11,017 bases of DNA from an uncultured Rikenellaceae bacterium (GCA_947176715.1 CAMWRR010000037.1:1-11017), one strand, 5' to 3'. Numbered from the stretch's first letter, positions 1-7,105 are shown. A program made the numbers and translations. The notes: generated by a model from the sequence alone, not told the origin.

Positions 1-60
1 GTAGGGGCCCTCACCCATCAGATAAAGAGCCTCGACATGAGCCTCAAACTCGTAAAATAA
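1..60 (+). CDS. nadC: Nicotinate-nucleotide pyrophosphorylase (quinolinate phosphoribosyltransferase), C-terminal end only
   Basis: Only the last 19 codons and the TAA stop are present; the rest lies upstream of the window. The peptide VGALTHQIKSLDMSLKLVK matches the conserved NadC C-terminus (typically SVGALTH followed by a short helix ending DxSLK), where the glycine-rich segment closes the phosphate-binding part of the barrel. The enzyme converts quinolinate and PRPP to nicotinate mononucleotide, the first step shared by NAD synthesis routes from quinolinate. The next gene starts 42 nt downstream on the same strand and no promoter consensus is visible in between, so the two may share a transcript. 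The call rests on a short tail, but this tail is distinctive. Confidence 0.78.
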   Translation, partial: VGALTHQIKSLDMSLKLVK

Positions 61-65
61 CAGTA

Positions 66-84
66 TGTCCGAGAGCTTCGGACA
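66..84 (+). other. Small hairpin between nadC and dpp4
   Basis: TGTCCGA (66-72) and TCGGACA (78-84) form a perfect 7-bp stem around a 5-nt loop. It is followed by AAAA rather than a T tract, so it does not look like an intrinsic terminator on the plus strand. It could be a processing or mRNA-stabilising structure between two cotranscribed genes, or chance. Confidence 0.3.
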
Positions 85-102
85 AAAACGACAATACCAA
101 CC

Positions 103-2205
103 ATGAGAAAATTTTTAATAGCGGCCGCGGCCTCGTTGACGGCCATCGCATCTACGGCCCAGAGCAATCTGCTCTCGGGTGTCACCTCCATGGGCGACGG
201 AGAACACTACGCCGTAGTGGAGAACGGCACAATAAAGCTCTACGACTACGCCACCTCCACCGCGAGCGAGACGGTGTTCGACGCCTCGGAGCACACCCCC
301 GCCATACGTTTCAGCAGCTACTTCTTCAGCCCCGACGAGAGCAAGATAATGCTCGTCACCGACGTGGAGCCGGTCTATCGCCACTCGTTCAAGGCGCAAT
401 ACTACGTATTCGACCGTGTGGACGGCACGTTGCGTCCGCTCTCTGCCGGCGGCGCACAACAGGTGGCCACCTTCTCGCCCGACGGCACCAAGGCGGCGTT
501 CGTGCGCGACAACGACCTCTACTGGGTAGACCTTGCCGCCGATGAGTTCGTCGAGCACCGCATAACCGACGACGGCAGGTTCAACTATGTTCTCAACGGC
601 ATCCCCGACTGGGTGTACGAGGAGGAGTACTCGTTCGCCCGCGCCTACGAGTGGTCGCCCGCATCGGACTACATAGCCTACATGCGCACCGACGAGGAGA
701 GGGTGCTCCAGTACGACATGAATGTCTTCGACGGCAAGCTGTACCCCACCGTCTACCGGTTCAAATACCCCAAGGCGGGACAGATGAACTCCATAGTGAC
801 CGTGCACGCCTACGACATAGCCGCCGATAAGAGCGTAGAGATGGAGACGGGCGACGCCTCCGACCGTTACATCCCGCGCATAATGTGGGCCGGCGACAGG
901 CTCGCGGTAGCCAACCTCAACCGTCTGCAGAACCAGCTCGACCTCCTGCTCTGCGACCCCGCCACCGGAGAGAGCCGCGTGATATACCACGAGGAGGACG
1001 ACCGTTACATCGACCGCGTGGGCGACGACACCTTCACCTTCCTCGGCGACGGCGACCGCTTCCTTGTATTCAACGAGTCGACAGGTTACAGACATCTACA
1101 CCTGTACAGCAGAAGCAAAGGTTACATGGGTCCCGTGACATCGGGCGACTACGAGGTGACCGACCTTTTGGGCGTAGACGAGAAAAAGGGGACCGTTTAC
1201 TACATGTCCACCGAGGCATCTCCGCTCAAACGCGACCTCTACACCGTGAAGCTCAACGGCAAAGGCAAAAAACGCCTCACCGGCGGCGACGGCACCTACC
1301 GCATAGTGCCCTCCAAAGGATTCAACTACTACATATCGTATTTCAGCTCGGCCGACACCCCCACCGTAGTGACCCTCTGCAAAGGCGACGGCAAACCCGT
1401 ACGCAAGCTCTACGAGAACGCCGCCCTCAAACAGGCCGCCGACGAGGGACGCCTGCCCCTCAAGAGGTTCTTCACCTTCGAGAACGAGACCGGCCTGTCG
1501 CTCAACGGCTACATGCTCTTCCCGCCCGACTTCGACTCCACCAAGGTATACCCCCTCTTCATGACCCAGTACAGCGGTCCCGGCTCGCAACGCGTGGCCG
1601 ACAGCTGGGGCACCGACTGGGAGGCGGGGCTGACGTCGCACGGCTATATCGTGGCCTGCGTGGACGGTCGCGGCACCGGATTCCGCGGCGAGGAGTTCCG
1701 CAAGTGCACCTACGGCGACTTAGGCCGTCACGAGGTGGAGGACCAGATAGCCGCGGCACGCTATCTCGGCTCGTTGCCATACATAGACTCCTCGCGCATA
1801 GGCATATACGGATGGAGCTTCGGCGGATTCATGGCCCTCAACTGCATACTCAAAGGCAACGACGTATTCAAGATGGCCATAGCCGTGGCCCCCGTCACCA
1901 ACTGGCGCTACTACGACACCATATACACCGAACTATACAACGGTCTGCCTCAGGACAACCCCGAAGGATACGACCAGAACTCGCCCATCAACTTCGCCGA
2001 CCGCCTCAAAGGCAAACTTCTGCTCGCGCACGGCACCGGCGACGATAACGTCCACATACAGAACAGCTATCAGATGATAGAGGCCCTCACCGCCGCCGAA
2101 AAACCTTTCGACATGGCCATATACCCCGACCAGAACCACGGCATGGGCCACGACAGGAAACACCTGATAAACAAGTGTATGCAATATGTCATAGACAATC
2201 TCTAA
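103..2205 (+). CDS. dpp4: Dipeptidyl peptidase IV, periplasmic serine peptidase of family S9B
   Basis: A 700-residue exopeptidase that removes X-Pro or X-Ala dipeptides from peptide N-termini. Residues 1-19 form a signal peptide (MRK, hydrophobic core, cleavage near STA-Q), so it should act in the periplasm or at the envelope. Residues about 30-440 are the beta-propeller with the substrate-binding features of DPP IV: Arg93 in YRHSF and the paired glutamates 174-175 in DWVYEEE. Residues about 450-700 are the alpha/beta hydrolase: oxyanion-hole Tyr490 (QYSGPGSQ), nucleophile Ser572 in GWSFGG, Asp647 in HGTGDDN, His679 in DQNHG. All key residues are intact and the length is usual for Bacteroidota DPP IV. 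The ATG at 103 is chosen because the signal peptide begins right after it; no Shine-Dalgarno is seen, normal for this phylum. Probably transcribed with nadC and ended by the terminator at 2226-2274. In gut and oral Bacteroidales such enzymes serve peptide use; that role here is inferred. Confidence 0.95.
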   Translation: MRKFLIAAAASLTAIASTAQSNLLSGVTSMGDGEHYAVVENGTIKLYDYATSTASETVFDASEHTPAIRFSSYFFSPDESKIMLVTDVEPVYRHSFKAQYYVFDRVDGTLRPLSAGGAQQVATFSPDGTKAAFVRDNDLYWVDLAADEFVEHRITDDGRFNYVLNGIPDWVYEEEYSFARAYEWSPASDYIAYMRTDEERVLQYDMNVFDGKLYPTVYRFKYPKAGQMNSIVTVHAYDIAADKSVEMETGDASDRYIPRIMWAGDRLAVANLNRLQNQLDLLLCDPATGESRVIYHEEDDRYIDRVGDDTFTFLGDGDRFLVFNESTGYRHLHLYSRSKGYMGPVTSGDYEVTDLLGVDEKKGTVYYMSTEASPLKRDLYTVKLNGKGKKRLTGGDGTYRIVPSKGFNYYISYFSSADTPTVVTLCKGDGKPVRKLYENAALKQAADEGRLPLKRFFTFENETGLSLNGYMLFPPDFDSTKVYPLFMTQYSGPGSQRVADSWGTDWEAGLTSHGYIVACVDGRGTGFRGEEFRKCTYGDLGRHEVEDQIAAARYLGSLPYIDSSRIGIYGWSFGGFMALNCILKGNDVFKMAIAVAPVTNWRYYDTIYTELYNGLPQDNPEGYDQNSPINFADRLKGKLLLAHGTGDDNVHIQNSYQMIEALTAAEKPFDMAIYPDQNHGMGHDRKHLINKCMQYVIDNL

Positions 2206-2225
2206 TAAGAGACAAGCATAGTTTG

Positions 2226-2274
2226 AAGAGGGGCCGTTTATGAAGAGCTATTTCGTAAACGGCCCCTCTTTTAT
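2226..2274 (+). terminator. Intrinsic terminator of dpp4
   Basis: A perfect 15-bp inverted repeat (AAGAGGGGCCGTTTA at 2226-2240, its complement at 2256-2270) encloses a 15-nt loop and runs into TTTTATTATA. It begins about 20 nt after the dpp4 stop codon. Reading the other way it is preceded by A residues, but the minus-strand gene already has its own terminator at 2538-2569, so its main role is for dpp4. Confidence 0.9.
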
Positions 2275-2298
2275 TATATGACGAAAGGGCTATTATCG

Positions 2299-2515
2299 CC
2301 GCTCGGCAAAACCGCTATATGCGTGCCCGAGCGGAGCGAGGAGGGTCGGGCGCAATCTCCCGTAGCGAGGAGGTCAGGCACAGTCCCCGCTTCCCTGCCC
2401 CTTTCCGGGAAGAGCGCGGCATGCAGAAAATTCCCCACACGAAAGGCCGCTTACAGGTCGGCGAAGATGTCAGGCACAACTCCTACCGGCGGCCTTGAAG
2501 CGTAGCGAAGATACC
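2299..2515. repeat. Cluster of degenerate, hairpin-forming intergenic repeats
   Basis: This gene-free stretch between two convergent genes is built from related units. The motif AGCGAGGAGG(g)TCRGGCRCA followed by a pyrimidine/C run occurs at 2335-2363 and 2364-2389, and in a diverged form (GGCGAAGATGTCAGGCACAA) at 2460-2486. A partial fourth copy, AGCGAAGAT, starts at 2504. The units are interleaved with inverted repeats: CCGCTCGG/CCGAGCGG (2299-2306, 2327-2334), CTTCCC/GGGAAG (2390-2395, 2407-2412) and AAGGCCGC/GCGGCCTT (2443-2450, 2489-2496), the last enclosing the third copy. A 75-codon open frame crosses the region (2278-2505), but it looks like translated repeat, not a gene. Similar intergenic elements seem common in Bacteroidales; that is from memory. 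Confidence 0.6.
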
Positions 2516-2537
2516 GCCCGGGGTACACCTCGCGCAC

Positions 2538-2569
2538 AAAAAAGGCCGTACCCGAAACAGGCACGGCCT
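2538..2569 (-). terminator. Intrinsic terminator of the minus-strand carboxyltransferase gene
   Basis: On the minus strand the 7-bp stem AGGCCGT/ACGGCCT (plus-strand positions 2563-2569 and 2543-2549, loop 13 nt) is followed by six T residues (2543-2538, the last stem base being part of the run). It lies about 20 nt past the stop codon of the gene that ends at 2589. Confidence 0.82.
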
Positions 2570-2588
2570 CGCTATTGGGGCATATCCG

Positions 2589-4442
2589 TTATTCTATCTC
2601 CATCATAACGGCTCCGGACGGAACCGCATCGCCCTCATTGACGAAAATACGTTTCACCGTACCTGCAACCGGGGTAGAGAGGTTGTTCTCCATCTTCATG
2701 GCTTCGAGCACTACGACATCCTGTCCTGCCGACACGGTATCGCCCGGGGCCACAAGGAATTTGAACACCTTGCCGGGCATGGGGGCCTCTATGGCGGTAC
2801 CCGTTATCACTATCTTCTCCGCTACGACGGGTGCGGCCGCCTTCTCCTCGGCTACCGCCTCCGCAGCGTGCGAGGCCTTGTAGGCTTCGGTCTTGACCTT
2901 GGTGAGGTAGTCCTTGGCTACCGCGGGGAATAGCTCGAGCAGGAGCACCTCTTTCTCGTTCTCGGCCAGCTTGACGCCTCCGCACTCCTCCAGAGAGGGG
3001 TTGGGCTGCATCTTGTACTTGCTCACGTCGTATGGGGTCTCCTCGCTCACGCCGGTTATCTGCTTGCGGAACGCAGGATCCACCGGCACGGGCGTGTGTC
3101 CGTATTCGCCCTTGACGAGGGCCACGAACTGGTTGGAGGTGTTGCTGTACATGGGCTTGCCCTTCTTGAGCGACATGGCGCAGTTGACAGCCTGTGCACC
3201 CACTATCTGGCTGGTGGGGGTCACAAGGGGAGGCAGACCGGCGTCGAGACGTACGCGCGGTATGAGGAGCATGGCGTTGTTGAGGATACTCTCGCTGCCG
3301 AGCTGCTTTAGCTGGGCCACCATGTTGGTGTACATGCCGCCGGGTATCTCGGCGTTCTTGACCAGCTCGTTGGGAGCGGGGAAGTTGAAGTGGGCCTCTA
3401 TCTTGTGGCAGGCGTCGACGAGCGTAGCCTCGTCCTCCTTGCGGGCCGCCTCCACGGCGCGGTCGAACTGCGCCTCTATCTCGGCGGGGAGCGCGTCGGT
3501 AAGGGGGTTGAACGGCACGGGGAACTGCTTTACGGCGTCGAACTGTTCCAGCTCCTTGCGTATGCCCACCAGCTCGGCGTTTATCTTGGCCACGGCTTCC
3601 ATATTTATATCCAGCTCCACGCCCATCTTCTTGCAGAAGATGTAGACCAGCTCTATGGCCGGGGCGGCGGGACCTCCGGCGAAGTTCCATATATTGGTAT
3701 CGACCACATCGACCCCTGCGTTGATGGCCGCCACCACCGATGCCAAACCGTAGCCGGGGGTGCAGTGGGTGTGGAAGTCGACGGGCACCGGAAGCTCCTT
3801 CTTGAAGAGCTTAACGAGGGTAGATACCCGTTTGGGCGGTATGAGGCCGCTCATGTCCTTTATGGTTATCATGTCGGCACCCTGAGCCACCATCTGACGG
3901 GCCTTGTCGAGGAAGTAGGCGTCGGTGAAGACCTTTTTGGGGAGCTTGCGTCCGGTGAACAGAGCCTTGATGCGCTCGCCCGCAGTGAAGCGGGGGTCGA
4001 CGGTGTAACATACGGCACAGTCGGCTATGCCGCCGTACTGTTTGACATATTTTATGGTAGACTTGACGTTATCCACATCATTCAGGGCGTCGAATATACG
4101 CATTATGCCCAGCCCCGACTCTATGGCATTGCGGCAGAAGCCGTCTATTATCTCATCGCTGTAAGGGGCGTAACCGAAGAGGTTGCGTCCGCGCGAGAGT
4201 GCCGTCAGCTTAGAGGCGTCGCCCACCGCGGCCTTGATGCTCTCCAGACGCCTCCACGGATTCTCGCCCAAAAAGCGCATCACCGAGTCGGGCACCGCTC
4301 CGCCCCACACCTCCATTGCGTAGAAACGGGCGTCTTTATAATAGGGTAACACACGTTCCACCTGGCTCTGATTCAAGCGGGTGGCGAAAAGAGACTGCTG
4401 ACCGTCGCGCAAGGTGAGGTCTCTGATTAACAGCTTTGCCAT
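2589..4442 (-). CDS. Biotin-carrying carboxyltransferase subunit, oxaloacetate decarboxylase alpha / pyruvate carboxylase subunit B family
   Basis: A 617-residue protein that moves a carboxyl group between biotin and a 2-oxo acid (pyruvate/oxaloacetate). Residues 1-280 form the HMGL-like barrel: RDGQQS (12-17) with Asp13, the TIKDMSG segment with Lys195 (the lysine that is carboxylated and binds metal in relatives), and metal-binding His224 and His226 in DFHTHC. Residues about 300-500 are the conserved carboxylase domain (PGGMYTN near 380). An Ala/Glu-rich linker (about 520-545) leads to a biotinyl domain (546-617) with EAMKMEN; Lys583, 35 residues from the end, is the biotin site. It may be the decarboxylase alpha chain, the B half of a split pyruvate carboxylase, or a transcarboxylase 5S-like protein with its own biotin domain. 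No biotin carboxylase, membrane beta/gamma subunit or other partner lies nearby, so sequence alone does not decide. The gene stands alone between its promoter (4476-4506) and terminator (2538-2569). Confidence 0.9.
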   Translation of the reverse strand: MAKLLIRDLTLRDGQQSLFATRLNQSQVERVLPYYKDARFYAMEVWGGAVPDSVMRFLGENPWRRLESIKAAVGDASKLTALSRGRNLFGYAPYSDEIIDGFCRNAIESGLGIMRIFDALNDVDNVKSTIKYVKQYGGIADCAVCYTVDPRFTAGERIKALFTGRKLPKKVFTDAYFLDKARQMVAQGADMITIKDMSGLIPPKRVSTLVKLFKKELPVPVDFHTHCTPGYGLASVVAAINAGVDVVDTNIWNFAGGPAAPAIELVYIFCKKMGVELDINMEAVAKINAELVGIRKELEQFDAVKQFPVPFNPLTDALPAEIEAQFDRAVEAARKEDEATLVDACHKIEAHFNFPAPNELVKNAEIPGGMYTNMVAQLKQLGSESILNNAMLLIPRVRLDAGLPPLVTPTSQIVGAQAVNCAMSLKKGKPMYSNTSNQFVALVKGEYGHTPVPVDPAFRKQITGVSEETPYDVSKYKMQPNPSLEECGGVKLAENEKEVLLLELFPAVAKDYLTKVKTEAYKASHAAEAVAEEKAAAPVVAEKIVITGTAIEAPMPGKVFKFLVAPGDTVSAGQDVVVLEAMKMENNLSTPVAGTVKRIFVNEGDAVPSGAVMMEIE

Positions 4443-4475
4443 TTTTTTACGATTCTTTGATTGTTAATGATTTAA

Positions 4476-4506
4476 CAAATATAATAACAATTTTCGTTCC
4501 GACAAT
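4476..4506 (-). promoter_or_regulatory. Promoter of the minus-strand carboxyltransferase gene
   Basis: Read on the minus strand, TATATTTG (4483-4476) matches the Bacteroidota -7 box TAnnTTTG exactly. ATTG (4506-4503) sits 19 nt upstream in place of the -33 TTTG. Transcription would start around 4468-4472, leaving a leader of about 28 nt before the ATG at 4442. The leader is AT-rich with no Shine-Dalgarno. Confidence 0.7.
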
Positions 4507-4574
4507 AGGTCGCAGCCATATTTTAGGTGCAGCCCCCCCTGAACGCATCTGTTTTTCGGGCGGAGGGCAGACCG

Positions 4575-4604
4575 ACTGTCGCAATAGACCTGCGTTACGA
4601 CAGT
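4575..4604. repeat. Inverted repeat upstream of the tandem promoter repeats
   Basis: ACTGTCG (4575-4581) and CGACAGT (4598-4604) are perfect complements around a 16-nt spacer. It lies between the carboxyltransferase promoter and the 87-bp tandem repeat. It could be a protein-binding site or a remnant; no T tract follows, so a terminator is unlikely. The rest of 4507-4618 shows nothing recognisable. Confidence 0.35.
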
Positions 4605-4618
4605 TTGAAGAATATGGA

Positions 4619-4780
4619 ATGCGGCTCGGCAAAACCGAAGCAAAATTCATTCCTCGGTTTCCTTTGGCTTTGCGCTCGCCTTTCACTATATTTAAATAAT
4701 ATAGGATGCGGCTCGGCAAAACCGAAGGAAAATTCATTCTTCATTTTCCTTTGGCTTTGCGCTCGCCTTTCACTATATTT
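4619..4780 (+). repeat. Two tandem copies of an 87-bp promoter-bearing element
   Basis: Positions 4619-4693 and 4706-4780 align without gaps at an offset of 87 bp, with 71 of 75 bases identical, including a perfect 36-bp block (4658-4693 and 4745-4780) and a perfect 22-bp block (4619-4640 and 4706-4727). Each unit starts with ATGCGGCTCGGCAAAACCG, contains an imperfect hairpin, then a Bacteroidota promoter. In the second unit the hairpin arms are 4716-4732 and 4744-4760 (15 of 17 paired, 11-nt loop); the first unit pairs less well (13 of 17). The hairpin's right arm overlaps the -33 element. Open frames crossing both strands here are repeat translations with no independent support. Confidence 0.85.
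4663..4694 (+). promoter_or_regulatory. Upstream promoter, first repeat unit
   Basis: TTTG (4663-4666), a 20-nt spacer and TATATTTA (4687-4694). The -7 box differs from the consensus TAnnTTTG only in its last base, so it is probably weaker than the copy at 4750-4781. Confidence 0.5.
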
Positions 4781-4781
4781 G
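4750..4781 (+). promoter_or_regulatory. Promoter of the BspA-like lipoprotein gene, second repeat unit
   Basis: TTTG (4750-4753), exactly 20 nt, then TATATTTG (4774-4781): a full match to the Bacteroidota primary-sigma consensus. A start near 4786-4789 gives a leader of about 28 nt to the ATG at 4816. The coding sequence downstream has no other promoter-like element, so this is the probable main promoter. Confidence 0.8.
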
Positions 4782-4815
4782 TAAAAATGTAGCATACTTA
4801 TAAATTTATCATATT

Positions 4816-6327
4816 ATGAAGAGACTGTTACTATTGCTCGCATTGGTAGGGTTCATGGCAGGATGCGGGAAGTCCGACAACGGAGGAGTCGGGTCGGACG
4901 AGATCGTTTTTGACGAATCGGACATAAAGATCACCTTGGAGGGCGGCTACAAACAAGTACGTTTCACCGCGGGCGACAGCTGGAGCGCGGAGGTGATATT
5001 CGACGGCGGCTCCGAGGAGCGATGGCTCACCGTATCGCCCACCTCCGGCGAGGCCGGGCTGGTGAAAATGAGGGTGACCCTCGCCCCCAACACCGGCAAG
5101 GAGGCACGCTCGGCCAGCATAGTGATAACGAGCGGAAAGGTGCGCCAAAGCATAGATATAACTCAGGCCGGCACCGACACCCCCACCAACGGCGAGTATG
5201 AGGATGTCTCCGGCACCGACCCCGACGACCCCGACGACCCCGCCGACGATGACGACGACAGCGACGACAACAGCTACACCGGCGACCTCACCGGAGACAT
5301 GCCCGACAACGAGATATGGTACCTCTCCACCAACGGCTATAAGGCCGTATGCAACTACGACGGCTTCGGCGTGCAGATACTCTCCGAGACCTACAAGAAC
5401 GGCAAAGGGGTGATAAAATTCAGCGGCACAGTTAAGGTTATAGAGACGTACGCATTTGAAGAGAATCTCAGAAGTATCAGAATACCGGAGAGTGTCACGA
5501 AGATTGGGAATCATGCGTTCCTCAATTGCTTTAACCTTAAGGAAATCACTATTCCGAACAGTGTCACATCTATCGGCGACGGAGCTTTTCAAAATTGTTG
5601 GGCTTTGACAAAGGTCAAGATGTCCGAGAACATTACCTCTATAGGCTCTTCGGCATTCTCAAATTGCGAAGACCTGAAAGAGTTAAACATACCAAGAGGT
5701 GTGAAGTATATAGATATTTGTGCATTTATCAATTGTACCTCCTTGACGGATATTATTATACCTGAAGGGATGGAATCTTTAGGAGCTGGTGTATTTTCAG
5801 ATTGTGTAAATCTGGTAAGTGCGACCATTCCGGGAAGCGTAACTACAATGGAAGCTAGTATTTTCAGTGACTGCAGTAGCTTGAAAAACGTAACGCTAAC
5901 AGACGGACTTACTGTTATTGGTCAATCAATGTTTTGGGGCTGCACAAGTTTAACGAACATTACAATACCTCGCAGCGTAAAATCTATAGGAAACTCTGCA
6001 TTTAAAGACTGTACAAATCTGAGTAGCGTTGTAATATCCGAGGGTGTTGAATCTATAGGTAGTTCTGCATTCTATGATTGTACCGGTTTGACGAGCATTA
6101 CAATCCCCGCGAGTATCACATCCCTTGAATATGAGGCATTCAAGGAATGTACTGGTTTAAAAGAGATATATTGCAAAAGCACTACACCGCCGTCATTGGG
6201 TAGCTACATATTTGAAAACACCGCCGAGACACTGAAAATATACGTACCGCGAGCAAGTGTGGACACCTATAAAACGAACTCTAATTGGAAAAAATACGTA
6301 GATCGTATCTTCGGTTACGATTTCTGA
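4816..6327 (+). CDS. Surface lipoprotein with BACON domain, acidic linker and BspA-type leucine-rich repeats
   Basis: A 503-residue lipoprotein. Residues 1-17 are a lipoprotein signal: MKR, a leucine-rich core and lipobox MAGC with Cys17 as lipid anchor. Residues about 29-119 resemble a BACON domain (ending DITQAGT), a beta-sandwich often found at the N-terminus of Bacteroidota surface proteins and thought to bind glycans or mucin. Residues 128-152 are an Asp-rich linker. From Phe214 to about 463 run ten full 23-residue BspA-type (LRR_5) repeats, pattern FxxCxxLxxIxIPxxV, then a cap ending in FGYDF. BspA-like proteins mediate binding to host or bacterial partners, so adhesion or glycan binding at the cell surface is inferred; no catalytic domain is seen, and no type IX sorting domain. 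Base composition changes inside the gene near 5420-5450: sampled 60-nt lines go from 68% GC (5041-5100) to 28% GC (5701-5760), and Ile codons shift from mostly ATA to mixed. This suggests the repeat part has a different origin. Confidence 0.88.
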   Translation: MKRLLLLLALVGFMAGCGKSDNGGVGSDEIVFDESDIKITLEGGYKQVRFTAGDSWSAEVIFDGGSEERWLTVSPTSGEAGLVKMRVTLAPNTGKEARSASIVITSGKVRQSIDITQAGTDTPTNGEYEDVSGTDPDDPDDPADDDDDSDDNSYTGDLTGDMPDNEIWYLSTNGYKAVCNYDGFGVQILSETYKNGKGVIKFSGTVKVIETYAFEENLRSIRIPESVTKIGNHAFLNCFNLKEITIPNSVTSIGDGAFQNCWALTKVKMSENITSIGSSAFSNCEDLKELNIPRGVKYIDICAFINCTSLTDIIIPEGMESLGAGVFSDCVNLVSATIPGSVTTMEASIFSDCSSLKNVTLTDGLTVIGQSMFWGCTSLTNITIPRSVKSIGNSAFKDCTNLSSVVISEGVESIGSSAFYDCTGLTSITIPASITSLEYEAFKECTGLKEIYCKSTTPPSLGSYIFENTAETLKIYVPRASVDTYKTNSNWKKYVDRIFGYDF

Positions 6328-6356
6328 TTATATCAAACCTAAAGCATAAACGCAAC

Positions 6357-6394
6357 AGCGCGGCCCCTTTCTGTCAGGAGCCGCGCTATTTTTA
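6357..6394 (+). terminator. Intrinsic terminator of the lipoprotein gene
   Basis: AGCGCGGC (6357-6364) pairs with GCCGCGCT (6380-6387), followed by ATTTTTA. It starts 30 nt after the stop codon. The convergent gene ending at 6411 could use the same hairpin, but on that strand the bases after the stem are not T-rich. Confidence 0.85.
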
Positions 6395-6410
6395 TCTGCC
6401 TTTCAGCCGT

Positions 6411-6869
6411 TTAGAACTTGAACCGCACTCTCAGTGCCGCCTGGTCCCACATGGTGCTGGTGGTGAAGTTTATTGCGGGACGGTAGTCGAGGGCGAGGGC
6501 TATCGGGGTGCCTTTGAAGTCGTATTCGAAGCCCACGTTGGGGTCTACGCCGAATGCGAAGTCGGTGTCGCGGTGTTTGCCTACGTTATTGGCGCCGAGG
6601 TTGATACCGCCGCCGGCATAGAAGTTGAGGTTGGTCACCAAGGGTATATGGTACTGATAGAGGGCTACGAACATGGGGGCGCGATGCGAGATGTTGTAGT
6701 CGAAGTCGGCCTCTATGGCGCTACGTTCGGTGATAAAGTGTTTGACACCTACGCCGAAATAACCGCCCATGTTGAGAGACACGGAGGTACGCGACTGTGC
6801 CGATGCCGTGGTCACGACACCCACGAGCATGAAAAGCGTGCTTAACGCGATTGTAAGATGTTTTTTCAT
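6411..6869 (-). CDS. Small outer-membrane beta-barrel protein
   Basis: A 152-residue protein with a clear signal peptide (MKK, hydrophobic core, cleavage after ASA at residue 24). The mature part alternates polar and hydrophobic residues in strands separated by short turns (for example FYAGGGINLGANN, VGFEYDF, LALDYRPAINF). It ends in RVRFKF, a C-terminal aromatic residue typical of barrels handled by the BAM machinery. Its size fits an eight-stranded OmpX/OmpW-like or outer-membrane-beta-barrel-domain protein. Role unknown: such small barrels are structural or bind hydrophobic compounds. No consensus promoter was found upstream; TATTTTTA (minus strand, 6900-6893) is the nearest -7-like box but has no -33 partner. 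The gene stands apart from rsmI by 236 nt. Confidence 0.8.
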   Translation of the reverse strand: MKKHLTIALSTLFMLVGVVTTASAQSRTSVSLNMGGYFGVGVKHFITERSAIEADFDYNISHRAPMFVALYQYHIPLVTNLNFYAGGGINLGANNVGKHRDTDFAFGVDPNVGFEYDFKGTPIALALDYRPAINFTTSTMWDQAALRVRFKF

Positions 6870-7105
6870 AGTGGCTTGTTTTTAATGTGCTATAAAAATA
6901 ATTTTACCGACCGTCATACGCGGAGCCTCCGTGACAACGACCTTTAGAACGTCACAACAATAACAGTGCCACACTTTCGCAGAGTAAGACATAATCCCGT
7001 CTGCCGCACGGTTCTGCCCGAATCATTGCCGACAACCGTCCGAACCGTTATCTTCGCATACCGACACCGAAAAAAAGAGCTGTGCGTGTCAGGGGAGAGC
7101 GGGCG

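Noticed and set aside
115..1095. Long open frame (326 codons) on the minus strand inside dpp4
   Set aside because: It is fully antisense to a gene with intact catalytic motifs; the translation is Val/Gly/Arg-rich without domains, the expected shadow of GC-rich coding DNA.
885..2048. 387-codon frame on the plus strand overlapping dpp4
   Set aside because: Arg/Pro/His-rich low-complexity translation in another frame of dpp4; no start context or recognisable motif.
2278..2505. 75-codon frame in the intergenic repeat cluster
   Set aside because: It coincides with the degenerate hairpin repeats and encodes a repeat-derived peptide without hydrophobic core or domain; it also follows directly on the dpp4 terminator.
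3390..4349. 319-codon plus-strand frame opposite the carboxyltransferase
   Set aside because: Antisense shadow of a gene with clear biotin and metal-binding motifs.
2299..4780. CRISPR-like arrangement of repeats
   Set aside because: Repeats are degenerate or only two copies, spacing is irregular, and no cas gene is present.
4436..4795. Several 66-96-codon frames on both strands across the promoter repeats
   Set aside because: Their near-identical peptide segments merely translate the 87-bp tandem repeat, and they overlap promoters.
6870..7105. Possible RNA gene between the barrel protein gene and rsmI
   Set aside because: Only a short imperfect palindrome (CGGAG-C-CTCCG at 6921-6931) and an A tract at 7070-7076 are visible; no tRNA-like or known RNA structure was recognised.
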